Shown piece by piece: positions 44,442 through 53,758 of a stretch of DNA of 64,000 nt (its first letter is position 1; each line of letters opens with the position of its first letter). The translations under genes were made by a program, and so were the position numbers. The notes beneath the pieces are model-generated. The model made no database searches, was not told the origin of the DNA, and saw only the letters and a list, made by a program, of their open reading frames with translations. Source of the stretch: Nostoc sp. NMS8 (lineage in GTDB: Bacteria > Cyanobacteriota > Cyanobacteriia > Cyanobacteriales > Nostocaceae); assembly GCF_017115045.1 (NCBI RefSeq), contig NZ_JABXKK010000062.1, positions 176,519 to 240,518 on the forward strand, in the 5' to 3' direction.

Positions 44442-44765
44442 ATGGATATACCCCAGCGCGTATCAGTCCGCTACAAAGACGCGTCCTTCAACAGTAATGA
44501 AATCCGCTTGAGAACTTTTCGGCTTGGGTTGCAAATATGGGATGAACAAACCAAACCTAGAAAAACAGAGCTTTATCAGTTTATATCCTCTTGCTTAAAA
44601 CAAGTTGACCGCCAAGATCGTTTTATGTTTTCTCTGCTATTCATAGAATTAACAGACCTCATACGCAATTCTGCGCTGGAAAGGGGAACAAAAGAGGTTC
44701 TGATTAAAACAGCTTTTAGAGAATTTGCTTGTGCGATAACAGACTTTGAAGACGTTGCCAAATAA
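44442..44765 (+). CDS. Hypothetical protein, 107 residues
   Basis: The product begins MDIPQRVSVRYKDASFNSNE and continues as a mixed helical protein (TELYQFISSCLKQVDRQDRF, IELTDLIRNSALERGTKEVL). No signal or membrane segment is seen. I do not recognise the family. It stands alone, about 360 bases before the CRISPR array and on the same strand, with no apparent link to it. Confidence 0.55.
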   Translation: MDIPQRVSVRYKDASFNSNEIRLRTFRLGLQIWDEQTKPRKTELYQFISSCLKQVDRQDRFMFSLLFIELTDLIRNSALERGTKEVLIKTAFREFACAITDFEDVAK

Positions 44766-44869
44766 GGTTGATGAGGGTGTAGGTATTGCTTAGGCGTAGC
44801 TCATCCCAAGCATTGCCTATAACTCAGCTAACCTAATCTAGTAGGATATCTATAGTAAACAGCTTTCCT

Positions 44870-45122
44870 ATCGGATTAGTTTTTTTTGGCTGAATGCGCG
44901 GATAGGTAGGTGTTGGAAATGGGGTAACTACAAAAATGCCTGAATTGCCCTATATGCAAGAATTTCAGAGCATTAGCATTTATAAATCATCCGCGCACCT
45001 TATGTAGACTAGTTTTCAGCCATTTGCCTTTAGCCAAATCACAACTCCTCGTGTTATGATTTCTCCATTCGCGCAACCGAACCTTGAAAACCAAATAAGA
45101 CAAGGCTTTCAGAAGCCCGACA
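44870..45122 (+). promoter_or_regulatory. Probable CRISPR leader
   Basis: The AT-rich stretch upstream of the first repeat contains gaaccttgaaaaccaaataa, of a kind often seen before cyanobacterial arrays, and two copies of a ccgcgca/gcgcgg motif. The changed last repeat at the right end of the array also argues that the leader is on the left. Confidence 0.5.
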
Positions 45123-45376
45123 ATTGCAATTAACTAAAATCCCTATTAGGGATTGAAACACTCCCCACACCAACAACGGAAGTTACTGTTGTAATTGCAA
45201 TTAACTAAAATCCCTATTAGGGATTGAAACAGCACAATCTTCGATTGAGCGGCTTGAGCGAATTTCATTGCAATTAACTAAAATCCCTATTAGAGATTGA
45301 AACCATTTGGCAATCACCCTCTGGACAAGATGTTGTCAGATTGCAATTAAGCAAAATCCCTATTAGGGATTGAAAC
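45123..45376 (+). CRISPR. CRISPR array, four 37-bp repeats and three spacers
   Basis: Repeats at 45123-45159, 45194-45230, 45267-45303 and 45340-45376 begin ATTGCAATTAAC and end GGGATTGAAAC. Spacers are 34, 36 and 36 bases. Repeat 3 has one change (TAGAGATTG) and repeat 4 has two (AAGCAAAAT), as expected far from the leader. An inner palindrome (AATCCCTATTAGGGATT) would fold in the RNA. No cas gene is in the window, so it relies on enzymes encoded elsewhere or is inactive. Confidence 0.95.
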
Positions 45377-45432
45377 AAAACTTAGAAGTATTAGTAATTA
45401 AATCTTTTCTATAGCAATTCCCTAAAAACTAT

Positions 45433-46134
45433 CTAAAAAGAAATTACTTTGCGATCGCGCAGAAACTTACCGCTTATATTGCGCGGAGCATCAGTAGCCA
45501 ACCAGATTGCAGTGTCAGCACCTTCTTCTGGCGATCGGGGTGCTGATGAACCACCCATATCTGTTCTCACCCACCCCGGACAAATGGAATTGACGACGAT
45601 GCCTTTGGAGTCTAAAGCTTGTGCCAACATAATTGTTGCGCCATTTAATGCCAGCTTCGATAGGCAATAACTTGGAACATCGGCAGATAAGTCTGATAAT
45701 GCTCCATATCCACTTGAAACGTTAACAACTCTGGCATCGGAGGATTTTTCCAATAGGGGTAAAAATGCCTGTACCATCCGAATTGGGCCAAAAGTGTTGG
45801 CATTGATTGTGGAATCAAGCAACTCACGAGAAATAGTCAGAATATTTATATCCCTATCTGGATACACGCCAGCATTATTGATCAAAATATCTAACCGATC
45901 GATCCTTTGGTGCAGGGTTTTGACTGCTTGATTGATAGAGCGATCGTCGGTGACATTCAATTCGATGGGAATTACCTTGCCTGGAAGTTTCTCAGCCGCA
46001 AGTTTGGCGTTATCGAGCGATCGCGAAGTAATAATTATTTCATAGTCTTTTGCCAGTAAACCTTGAGCGATCGCAAACCCAATCCCTCTATTCCCACCTG
46101 TGATTAATACCTGTTTGTCTGGTATGGATTTCAT
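45433..46134 (-). CDS. Short-chain dehydrogenase/reductase, carbonyl-reductase-like
   Basis: The 233-residue protein has the SDR cofactor motif TGGNRGIGFA (about 12-21), NNAG (about 85-88), a catalytic Ser in VNVSSGYG and the YxxxK pair in SYCLSKLAL. PGWVRTDMGG follows. Arg after the glycine motif suggests NADPH. It most resembles carbonyl reductases acting on small ketones or aldehydes; the substrate cannot be deduced. It stands alone on the minus strand next to the CRISPR array. Confidence 0.85.
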   Translation of the reverse strand: MKSIPDKQVLITGGNRGIGFAIAQGLLAKDYEIIITSRSLDNAKLAAEKLPGKVIPIELNVTDDRSINQAVKTLHQRIDRLDILINNAGVYPDRDINILTISRELLDSTINANTFGPIRMVQAFLPLLEKSSDARVVNVSSGYGALSDLSADVPSYCLSKLALNGATIMLAQALDSKGIVVNSICPGWVRTDMGGSSAPRSPEEGADTAIWLATDAPRNISGKFLRDRKVISF

Positions 46135-46311
46135 CTCAGTATTTTATATCCAGTTATTTTTTGACTATTCTGCTAGTTATAGTTCACAAAATATCATAGA
46201 CTTCATATCAAACCAAGTTCATGATATTTTTGCTTTCTGGACGTAGTATTATCTTTGACAATTTAGATTGTCAACTCAGTAATATCATGTCCGCTTAATC
46301 ACTTATGATAT

Positions 46312-46432
46312 GTCATTGCGAGTGGAACCAAGCAATCACAGAATCATTGCGATTACTTCACTCCGCTATCGCTGCGTACCCTTCTCTACGAGGGGCTGCG
46401 CCAACGGGAACGCCAGGGGCGAACGTAATGAC
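46312..46432. repeat. Inverted-repeat element, family E copy 3
   Basis: Ends GTCATTGCG and CGTAATGAC. The inside (gaaccaagcaatc, gctgcgtacccttctc) is related to copies at 12421 and 13504. Confidence 0.6.
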
Positions 46433-46549
46433 AAGTATTTAGTCGGACATGATATAAATTATCGATTAAAAAAGCAAAACTTTTTATTATTTAGTTTAAT
46501 AAAACTCTAATATTTTTCTAATCTATCCAGAGAAAGATAAATGAGTATA

Positions 46550-46680
46550 CAAATACTGTTCGGTTAAGACAAGAGACGCGATGAATCGCCATCTTGACAA
46601 TAATCGGTCTTTCGTCTTGACCCCGATTTATCGGAGCTTTGCGTATAATTTCATTAAAAAACCTTAACCGACCCATGTAG
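46550..46680. repeat. Small inverted-repeat element, family B copy 3
   Basis: Starts CAAATACTGTTCGGTTAAG and ends AACCTTAACCGACCCATG. It is more diverged than copies at 5409 and 25927. The stretch 46680-47009 is AT-rich and should hold the promoter of the oxidase cluster; I found no clear NtcA site (GTA-n8-TAC) there. Confidence 0.5.
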
Positions 46681-47009
46681 AATGAGTATATTGTTTGACT
46701 GAAAAATATTTCAGCTATTTGTCATTCTTGTGACAAAAGTATGTCTTTATTTTGAAGATTTGTAAAACTGAAATTTTAAAGTTTATATCAATCTTAAGTA
46801 AGACTTATGGTATATTCAGAGCAAGTTAGGTTGTTGATTAAATTAAAGTTTTAAGTTAATCAATCTATTATGACTTAAATAACAAAAACCTGATAAATAA
46901 TAATTTGAATAGCCATTTTTTAGTTTTTGTAAATATCAATTTGGATATATATCAACTGAGATTATGGTTATTTTAGTGAATATTTGACATTTGGGAAAAA
47001 TAATTAGCG

Positions 47010-47504
47010 ATGCCTGCTCTGTCTCTAAATAACCAAAATTTACCATACCCTGACCCTCTACACCCTATCATTGTTCACTTCGTAATCGCGATGGTGCTTT
47101 TTTCTTTTGTGTGCGATGTACTGGGCTATTTCACACGTAACGTGCGTTTATTTGAGGTGAGTTTCTGGAATATGTTTGTGGCCTCAGCAGCTATCTTTTT
47201 AGCGGTGATTGTTGGTCAGTTTGAAGCAGGTTTGGCAAACATTTACCCAGCAGTTCAACCAACACTAAATTTTCATACGGTGATGGGTTGGTCGCTGGCG
47301 GCTATTGTCGTCGCCATTACAGCTTGGCGCTTTGTGATTCGCAACAGCAGTCCTCGGAAAGTACCGCCTGCTTATTTGGGTGCTGCAACGTTTTTAGTCT
47401 GCTTAGTATGCTTGCAAGTTTATCTAGGAAGCAAGCTAGTTTGGGTGTATGGGTTACACATTGAGCCAGTTGTGCAAGCGATGAAGCAGGGAGTTTCGCC
47501 ATGA
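47010..47504 (+). CDS. DUF2231 membrane protein
   Basis: The 164-residue protein has four membrane segments and the DUF2231 opening PDPLHPIIVHFVIAMVLFSF with conserved His residues (HP, VHF), plus FHTVMGW and YGLHIEP. The His residues could bind heme or metal, but this is not shown for the family. Its stop overlaps the next start (ATGA), so it is coupled to a second DUF2231 gene, and both lead into the coxB-coxA-coxC genes. It may be an accessory or assembly part of that oxidase. Confidence 0.8.
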   Translation: MPALSLNNQNLPYPDPLHPIIVHFVIAMVLFSFVCDVLGYFTRNVRLFEVSFWNMFVASAAIFLAVIVGQFEAGLANIYPAVQPTLNFHTVMGWSLAAIVVAITAWRFVIRNSSPRKVPPAYLGAATFLVCLVCLQVYLGSKLVWVYGLHIEPVVQAMKQGVSP

Positions 47505-48106
47505 ACTGGCAGCTTATTGATCAGTTGAGGTTAAGGCTGAATGCTAACGGATTACCTTATGAGATTCCCATACATCCACAACTGGTGCATTTAACATTGG
47601 GTTTGTTGATTATTGCCATTATTTTTGATATTGCAGGAGCGCTTTTTGCTTTAGAAAAACCAATCTTCAAATTTTTAGGTCTGCCTGCCCTGCGTTCTGG
47701 TTTCTTTGATGTCGGTTGGTATAACCTCATAGGAGCAGCTTTTATTACCTTTTTCACAGTTGCAGCAGGTTTTTTCGAGCTACTGCTAGCAAATCCACCG
47801 GTCGATCAAAAGAGCGTTTGGGGGTTAACTGCTGGTTGGACAATGCTTTTGCATGGTTTGGGTGGCATTTTGCTGTTGGGAGCGATCGCAGCCATGACAA
47901 TATGGAGAGGTTTGCAACGCTATCGCTGGCGCAAGGATGCTTCCAGGCAAGTGCAGTGGAGTTACTTATTAGCAGGTATTGCAATACTGGGCATCTTGTT
48001 TGTCCACGGAACTTTAGGGGCGCAATTAGGAGAAGAGTTTGGAATTCACGTTACTGCTGCGAAGTTACTCCAAGAAGGTAAAAACCCAGACTTACTACTC
48101 AAATAA
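47501..48106 (+). CDS. DUF2231 membrane protein, second copy
   Basis: The 201-residue protein has four membrane segments and the same family pattern (IPIHPQLVHLTLGLLIIAII, MLLHGLGGILLL, GIHVTAAKLL). It overlaps the preceding gene by four bases and precedes coxB by 26 bases. Pairs of DUF2231 genes before alternative oxidase genes suggest a shared job in electron transfer or assembly, an inference from gene order only. Confidence 0.8.
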   Translation: MNWQLIDQLRLRLNANGLPYEIPIHPQLVHLTLGLLIIAIIFDIAGALFALEKPIFKFLGLPALRSGFFDVGWYNLIGAAFITFFTVAAGFFELLLANPPVDQKSVWGLTAGWTMLLHGLGGILLLGAIAAMTIWRGLQRYRWRKDASRQVQWSYLLAGIAILGILFVHGTLGAQLGEEFGIHVTAAKLLQEGKNPDLLLK

Positions 48107-48132
48107 TCAAGCGGGAAGTACTCTTAGATGAA

Positions 48133-49062
48133 ATGATTATGTTTAGTTTTTGGGAATATGTACTAATAGCGTTTTATGTCGCAGGACTGCTAATTGTCAG
48201 TCGGTGGATTGGACAACAGGCGTTTTCTTGGATGCCTCCCCAGGCGACAGCAGAAGCACAGCGGGTAGATGATTTATTTAGCTTTTTAGTCTCAATTGGA
48301 GCATTTATCTTGCTGGGGCTAGTTGGTGTGATGGTGTATGCGATCGCCTTTCATCGCGCCCCCCCGGAAGACTACAGCGAGGGACACCCTTCTAGAGGTA
48401 ATGGGAAGTTAGAAATATTGTGGACAGCTACCCCAACTCTGTTAGTAATATGGATTGCCTTGCAAAGCTTCAATATTTATCAGCAATTAAATATTCTGGG
48501 TTTAAACCAAATAGTGCATTTGCACACACCATTAGAATCTGCACCCGCCTACGCCGCAACCGTTAGCGATATTCCCAAACCTGCGTCTGAAACAATTGAT
48601 GTTTTCGTTAGGCAGTGGGATTGGTCTTTCCGTTATCCAAATAACCTTACCACTAAGGAATTACACTTGCCGCTCAATCGCAGCACTCGCTTAAAGATGC
48701 AGGCAGAGAAAGTAATCCACGGCTTCTACATTCCTGAGTTTCGTTTAAAGCAGGATATTGTTCCAGGGCGGAACATTGAAATTGTGATTACACCCATTCG
48801 CTCAGGTAAATATCGACTGAAAGATTCTCAATTCAGTGGTGCTTATTTTGCCTTGATGGAGGCAGATGTATACGTTGAATCTCTCGATAAGTATAATCAG
48901 TGGCTCGCGCAAACAATCTCTAGCGAAACTACAAACACTAAAAATCAGGCAGTTGCCGAAAATATCCAACCACCAAAGACATTATTTAAAAGCGGCTGGT
49001 ACACCGTCGCACCTGCTCAACCTGCTGTAGCAAATCAAAGGAAGATAGATAATGACACATGA
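48133..49062 (+). CDS. Terminal oxidase subunit II lacking the CuA site (ARTO type)
   Basis: The 309-residue protein has two membrane segments (about 8-24 and 48-74) and a cupredoxin domain (FVRQWDWSFRYPNN; VIHGFYIPEF). His196 of the CuA site is kept, but the usual CSExCGxxHxxM reads D231-S-Q-F-S235-G-A-Y-F239-A-L-M242: both Cys and the second His are gone. It therefore cannot bind CuA and probably takes electrons from quinol, as proposed for the cyanobacterial alternative respiratory terminal oxidase (cox3/ARTO). Its end overlaps coxA by 11 bases. In Anabaena the cox3 cluster is induced in heterocysts. Confidence 0.88.
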   Translation: MIMFSFWEYVLIAFYVAGLLIVSRWIGQQAFSWMPPQATAEAQRVDDLFSFLVSIGAFILLGLVGVMVYAIAFHRAPPEDYSEGHPSRGNGKLEILWTATPTLLVIWIALQSFNIYQQLNILGLNQIVHLHTPLESAPAYAATVSDIPKPASETIDVFVRQWDWSFRYPNNLTTKELHLPLNRSTRLKMQAEKVIHGFYIPEFRLKQDIVPGRNIEIVITPIRSGKYRLKDSQFSGAYFALMEADVYVESLDKYNQWLAQTISSETTNTKNQAVAENIQPPKTLFKSGWYTVAPAQPAVANQRKIDNDT

Positions 49063-50713
49063 TTTGAGTGAAGCTATAGCCAACAATAGAGAACCTGAGA
49101 ATAACTGGCGGGAATATTTCAGCTTCAGCACCGACCATAAGGTGATCGGTGTTCAGTACATGGTGATGACCTTCATTTTCTTTCTTCTCGGCGGGCTGTT
49201 GGCGATGATTATCCGGGCTGAGTTGCTTACCCCAGAAGCAAACTTAGTTGACCGTCCCCTCTACAATGGTTTATTCACCATGCACGGGACAATCATGATT
49301 TTCCTGTGGATTATTCCCTTCAATGCAGGTCTTTCTAACTTCTTAGTACCGCTAATGATTGGAGCGCGGGATATGGCTTTTCCCTTGCTCAACGCCATCT
49401 CTTTTTGGATTCTACCACCAGCCGGTCTGCTACTAATGTCTAGCTTTTTGCTACCTAACGGGACTGCACAAGCTGGTTGGTGGTCTTATCCACCAGTTAG
49501 TCTGCAAGTTCCAGCCGATCAGTTGATTAACGGTCAATTTATTTGGATAGTTAGCCTAGTATTAATCGGCATCTCCTCAATTATGGGGGCTGTCAACTTT
49601 GTTACTACTATCTTTTGGATGCGATCGCCAGGGATGACATTTTTTAGAATGCCCGTCTTTGTGTGGTCAGTTTTTAGCGCCCAGTTGTTGCAACTGATTA
49701 ACTTGCCTTCCTTGACGGGTGCATTGATACTGCTGTTGCTTGACCTCTCCTTCGGTACACAATTTTTTAAACCGGAAGGAAGTGGCGATCCGATCATTTA
49801 CCAACATTTATTCTGGTTCTACTCTCACCCCGCAGTGTATATCATGGCGCTACCAGCCTTCGGTATTATTGCGGAAGTTCTGCCAGCCTTTTCTCGCAAT
49901 CCTCTATTTGGCTATCGGTCAGTGGCGATCGCAACTTTAGGTATCGCTGGGATTAGCATCTTCGTTTGGGTGCATCACATGTTCACCAGTGCAACCCCCG
50001 GCTGGATGCGGATGACCTTCATGGCCACCTCAATGTTAGTTGCTATACCCACAGGTGTGAAGGCATTCGCTTGGACTGCCACCATCTGGAGGAGCAAATT
50101 ACACCTAGAGACACCAATGTTATTTGCAATGGGAGGTGCAGCAATGTTTATTTTTGGCGGTGTCACTGGTGTGATGCTTGCGGCCACACCATTTGATATC
50201 CACGTCAATAATACTTACTTTGTCGTGGGTCACTTCCACTACATCGTTTTTAATACCATTACAATGGCAATCTTTGCCGGAATTTACTACTGGTTTCCCA
50301 AAATAACTGGCAGGATGTACGCCGAGGGTTGGGGTAAGCTACATTTCTGGTTGACCTTTATTCCTGCCAATATCACCTTTTTCTCCATGCACCCATTAGG
50401 TTTACAAGGAATGCTACGCCGAATTTCTTCCTACGATCCTCAGTATCAGGGATGGAACGTCATCGCTAGCCTGGGATCGTTCTTACTGGGAGCATCCACG
50501 CTGCCATTTATTGCTAACATCGTCGGTTCCTGGCTATATGGAGCGAAGGCAGTTGATAATCCTTGGCACGCTACGGGATTGGAATGGACAACTTCTTCAC
50601 CACCTCCGCGAGATAACTTTGAAGAGATTCCTGTTGTCACCAGACCTCCTTACGACTATGGCGATCCCAAATACTCATTCGTGCAAAATTCTAATGATGG
50701 TGAGTCTGACTAG
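49052..50713 (+). CDS. Heme-copper oxidase subunit I
   Basis: The 553-residue protein has twelve membrane segments and all metal ligands: His in FTMHGTIMIFLW (low-spin heme), SHPAVYIM (CuB His and cross-linked Tyr), VHHMFTS (two CuB His) and VGHFHYIVF (both heme His). It reduces oxygen to water while moving protons. Together with the CuA-less subunit II upstream and subunit III downstream it forms an ARTO-type oxidase. The start overlaps coxB by 11 bases, so translation is coupled. About 420 bases of repeats separate it from coxC. Confidence 0.95.
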   Translation: MTHDLSEAIANNREPENNWREYFSFSTDHKVIGVQYMVMTFIFFLLGGLLAMIIRAELLTPEANLVDRPLYNGLFTMHGTIMIFLWIIPFNAGLSNFLVPLMIGARDMAFPLLNAISFWILPPAGLLLMSSFLLPNGTAQAGWWSYPPVSLQVPADQLINGQFIWIVSLVLIGISSIMGAVNFVTTIFWMRSPGMTFFRMPVFVWSVFSAQLLQLINLPSLTGALILLLLDLSFGTQFFKPEGSGDPIIYQHLFWFYSHPAVYIMALPAFGIIAEVLPAFSRNPLFGYRSVAIATLGIAGISIFVWVHHMFTSATPGWMRMTFMATSMLVAIPTGVKAFAWTATIWRSKLHLETPMLFAMGGAAMFIFGGVTGVMLAATPFDIHVNNTYFVVGHFHYIVFNTITMAIFAGIYYWFPKITGRMYAEGWGKLHFWLTFIPANITFFSMHPLGLQGMLRRISSYDPQYQGWNVIASLGSFLLGASTLPFIANIVGSWLYGAKAVDNPWHATGLEWTTSSPPPRDNFEEIPVVTRPPYDYGDPKYSFVQNSNDGESD

Positions 50714-51130
50714 AGATTGGGGACTGGGGAGTAGGAAGGAGATATAGTTACGCCGTGTGCAACTTTCTCTCAGACCTAACCCCCTTCCCTACAAGGGAAA
50801 GGGAGGAATGGCACTAAGAAAAGATACAGCCCTTGCCCTAACTGGTTCCCAGTCTCCAGCCTGGGAACCCATTCTGGGAGGCTCCGCCTCCTCTTTCTTG
50901 ACCAGAGGCTCTGCCTCTGGAAATACATTCCCAGCCTCCAGGCTGGGAACGAGCCTGCACATGCTTTCGAGCTTTTCTTAGTGCCTATTCGGAAAGGGAG
51001 CAAAAATCAAAGCCTCTCCCCCACAGGGAGAGAGGTTTGGAGAGGGGTTCTAAGGATAAGTTGCACATTGCGTATAATTATAAATTTTTAAATCTCTAAT
51101 CCTAATTCCCAATGCCCAATTCTCAAAATT
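50714..51130. other. Repeat-filled gap inside the oxidase cluster
   Basis: It contains a cagtctccagcctgggaac / cccagcctccaggctgggaa inverted repeat (about 50845-50953), related to the insert in the family D element at 31834, and a pair of ccctctccccaca-like sequences. It separates coxA from coxC, so coxC may be less well transcribed or have its own promoter. Confidence 0.55.
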
Positions 51131-51796
51131 ATGCAACATCGCAGCATCCATTTAGATGAAAGTCCGATCCGTTTCGATCGGTGGCGACGACGCTTACCAA
51201 ATTGGTTACAGCGCTTTCTGCCGAGTGGTGGCGGGAGTCATGAAGATCATCATGGCAAAGGAATGTTTGGGTTTACTGTGTTCCTCTTGTCAGAAAGTAT
51301 CATTTTTTTGAGTTTTATCTTTACTTATGTTGCTCTGCGACTGAATACTACTAACTGGCTACCACCCAGTATTTCTGGGCCAGAATTGTCTAAGCTCGTG
51401 ATTATTAATACAGTAGTTTTACTTTCTAGTAGCTTTGTTATTCAAGCAGCAGAAAATGCTCTCAAACGAAATCAACTCAGTAAATTTCGCTGGCTATGGC
51501 TAATAACGATCGTAATGGGAATCTACTTCCTAATTGGTCTATTAATTGAGTGGAAAAATCTCGATTTCAAACTCACCACAGGATTAGTTGGTTCCACATT
51601 CTACTTACTGACAGGTTTCCACGGTTTACACGTTTTGGCTGGTGTTGTGCTTCAGATAATTATGCTGATTCGCTCATTCATTCCCGGCAATTATCATAAG
51701 ACTCACTTCGGTGCAAGTGCGACTACTCTATTTTGGCACTTTGTTGATGTAGTTTGGGTCTTCCTATTCTCGCTTCTCTACCTTTGGCGAGCATAA
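51131..51796 (+). CDS. Heme-copper oxidase subunit III
   Basis: The 221-residue protein has five or so membrane segments and the subunit III patterns LLSESIIFLSFIF, TGFHGLHVLAGV and TLFWHFVDVVWVFLFSLLYLW. It stabilises the catalytic subunit and may guide oxygen. It belongs with the coxB and coxA genes upstream although a repeat-rich gap intervenes. The N-terminus has an unusual histidine-rich segment (GGSHEDHHGKG). Confidence 0.92.
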   Translation: MQHRSIHLDESPIRFDRWRRRLPNWLQRFLPSGGGSHEDHHGKGMFGFTVFLLSESIIFLSFIFTYVALRLNTTNWLPPSISGPELSKLVIINTVVLLSSSFVIQAAENALKRNQLSKFRWLWLITIVMGIYFLIGLLIEWKNLDFKLTTGLVGSTFYLLTGFHGLHVLAGVVLQIIMLIRSFIPGNYHKTHFGASATTLFWHFVDVVWVFLFSLLYLWRA

Positions 51797-51833
51797 AAAG
51801 TTCAGTTCACCAAGTATTTTCAGGAGTAATTTT

Positions 51834-52079
51834 ATGAATTTATTCATCCAAGAACTACCAACCTCAGAACTCGCCCCAAAAGCAGTTCAAGAAACTCCCG
51901 CACCAGGTAAAGACCCACTCATTGCAGAAGGTTTACAAAAAGAGCAATACATTGGCATTATTGGGCTAGCGATCGCTCTAATTGCTGCTGTCGGATTTTT
52001 TAGTCGCAGAGTCGAATATGCTATTGGGTTTGCTGTTATCCTCAGCGTCTTTTTAATTGCGTTATTTTTATTCATCTGA
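51834..52079 (+). CDS. Small two-segment membrane protein of the oxidase cluster
   Basis: The 81-residue product has a soluble, Pro-rich start and two hydrophobic segments (about 40-57 and 61-81) split by FSRRVEYA. CAGGAG precedes the ATG. It follows coxC by 37 bases on the same strand, so it is probably co-expressed and may be a small fourth subunit of the oxidase. I do not recognise its sequence family. Confidence 0.65.
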   Translation: MNLFIQELPTSELAPKAVQETPAPGKDPLIAEGLQKEQYIGIIGLAIALIAAVGFFSRRVEYAIGFAVILSVFLIALFLFI

Positions 52080-52152
52080 ACCTCCATTCCTCCGACCACC
52101 AAATCTGTACTTAGATTGGTGGCTGGAATTTGTTCAGATGCGATCACGCTGA

Positions 52153-53037
52153 CTAAAAGGGATTAGCCTCGATCGTCACTTCTGGCAGTGGAATAAACTC
52201 TGTTTCATCTGACACACTAGCAAAGTGCTTGTTGCGCCAATCGGCTTTTGCTTGCTCTATTCGCTCTGGTCGGCTAGAAACAAAATTCCACCATTTGTAG
52301 CGTGTACCCAATGGTTCACCACCAATAACAATACATCGAGCCGCAGCAGCAGCAGAAACTCTTATTTCATCGTCTGGCTCTAGGATAGCGAGGCGATATG
52401 GCTCTAGCGGTTGCTCATTAATGCTCAAACCTTCTGTGACGCTGTATACTGCCCTCTCTGAATAACCTGTGGGGATAGTAAAGTGAGCATTGGCAGACAG
52501 CACCACATCTAAATAGAGAATAGGTGAGAAAACTTTGACAGGTGAGGTGTAAGAGCGTGCAACTCCTGCAATGAGCTTGATGAGGGCGCCATTTTCTTCC
52601 CAGGTCGGAAGAGTTTCAGCAGGATAGTGAGTAAAGCTGGGATCGGTTTCTTCGTATTCTACAGGCAAGGCAACCCAGGTTTGAATGCCATGAATGGTAG
52701 CTTCTTTTTGACGATCAATGTCGGGCGATCGCTCTGAATGTACAATCCCCTTTCCCGATGTCATCCAGTTCACAGCACCCTGTTGAATTTCCTGCACAGT
52801 GCCTAAACTATCGCGGTGTATCAAAGCACCATCAAATAAGTAAGTTACGGTGGCGAGATTGATATGAGGATGTGGTCGGACATCGATACCTTTGTGGGGT
52901 GGCAAAACAGACGGGCCAACATGATCGAAGAAGATAAACGGCCCAACCATTTGACGATGAGGATATGGCAAACTACGGCGGGCAATAAACCCACCCAAAT
53001 CTTTAACTTCAGGTTCAATCAGTTGAAGTATTGCCAT
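52153..53037 (-). CDS. Pirin family protein
   Basis: The product has about 294 residues and is a bicupin. The metal site appears as DVRPHPHINLATVTYLFDG with later HRDSLG and GIVHSERSP, matching the His-His-His-Glu set of pirins. Some bacterial pirins are quercetin dioxygenases and others regulate proteins; the role here is unknown. I prefer the ATG at 53037 (MAILQLIEPEVKDLGGFIAR) because the family starts there; an upstream extension of 27 residues is unlikely. No clear ribosome site is visible. Confidence 0.85.
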   Translation of the reverse strand: MAILQLIEPEVKDLGGFIARRSLPYPHRQMVGPFIFFDHVGPSVLPPHKGIDVRPHPHINLATVTYLFDGALIHRDSLGTVQEIQQGAVNWMTSGKGIVHSERSPDIDRQKEATIHGIQTWVALPVEYEETDPSFTHYPAETLPTWEENGALIKLIAGVARSYTSPVKVFSPILYLDVVLSANAHFTIPTGYSERAVYSVTEGLSINEQPLEPYRLAILEPDDEIRVSAAAAARCIVIGGEPLGTRYKWWNFVSSRPERIEQAKADWRNKHFASVSDETEFIPLPEVTIEANPF

Positions 53038-53429
53038 AAGTGATAGGAGTAATTGGTAAATGCTGGAATCATTGTGACATTTCTCTGACCTGAAGTGCGG
53101 AAGCTCCCTAAAAATCACTTCTGAGATTTCCTAATTATTCCCTCGCGGGGTTTTAAACTCAACTTTCTGATAAATAGAAGGAATAAAAGAGCAAAATATC
53201 TCCAGTGGAAGATTGCGATTATAGATAGGAAGTTGGTTAATTGGGAGAGTTAGCGCACCCGCATTAGCTAGTAATTTGTAAATAAATAATTTATGGATAA
53301 ATTACCTGTAGAGACGGCGATTTATGGCGTCTCTCTAACCATCAAAATGAATTTCACAGACTACTATAGTGGTTCCCATTCAGATGCGGTACAACATTAC
53401 ATCACGAGTGTAAGGGCGTGCCATGCCGC

Positions 53430-53631
53430 ATCGGTGTCAACTTAACGCGAAACCACTCGTCCGTCGGGAATTGAAATTCCCGCCTCATAGCTAAAGTCAT
53501 CTGAAGATGACTAAATATCGCCAAAAATCTCCAGTCTACTTCAGTAGACTTAAGCTATTAGCCCGAAAATTTATTTCCGGGCGGGCAGGAAGCCAACAGT
53601 TAAGCTATTTCCAGCTTAAGTTGACACCAAT
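53430..53631. repeat. Family D element copy 2
   Basis: Starts ATCGGTGTCAACTTAACG and ends TTAAGTTGACACCAAT, about 202 bp, opposite in orientation to copies at 31799 and 62484. GCCATGCC lies just outside both ends, as a probable target duplication. The surrounding DNA is itself a tgtaaggg/ctttac type palindrome. No gene is supported in 53119-53758. Confidence 0.75.
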
Positions 53632-53758
53632 GCGCCATGCCGTGCCTTTACGGGTGTACCTCACGCTTGTCAATAAACGCTATAGGCTCAAGTTTTTTGA
53701 GTTTTCACGTGTAACATCCTAGCAAATCCCTGATTTCACAATACTCTGGAGATATTTT

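Noticed and set aside
44077..46310. cas genes near the CRISPR array.
   Set aside because: The flanking genes are a short hypothetical protein and an SDR oxidoreductase; neither has Cas motifs.
46680..47009. NtcA binding site before the oxidase cluster.
   Set aside because: No GTA-n8-TAC was found by eye, so heterocyst control cannot be claimed from the sequence.
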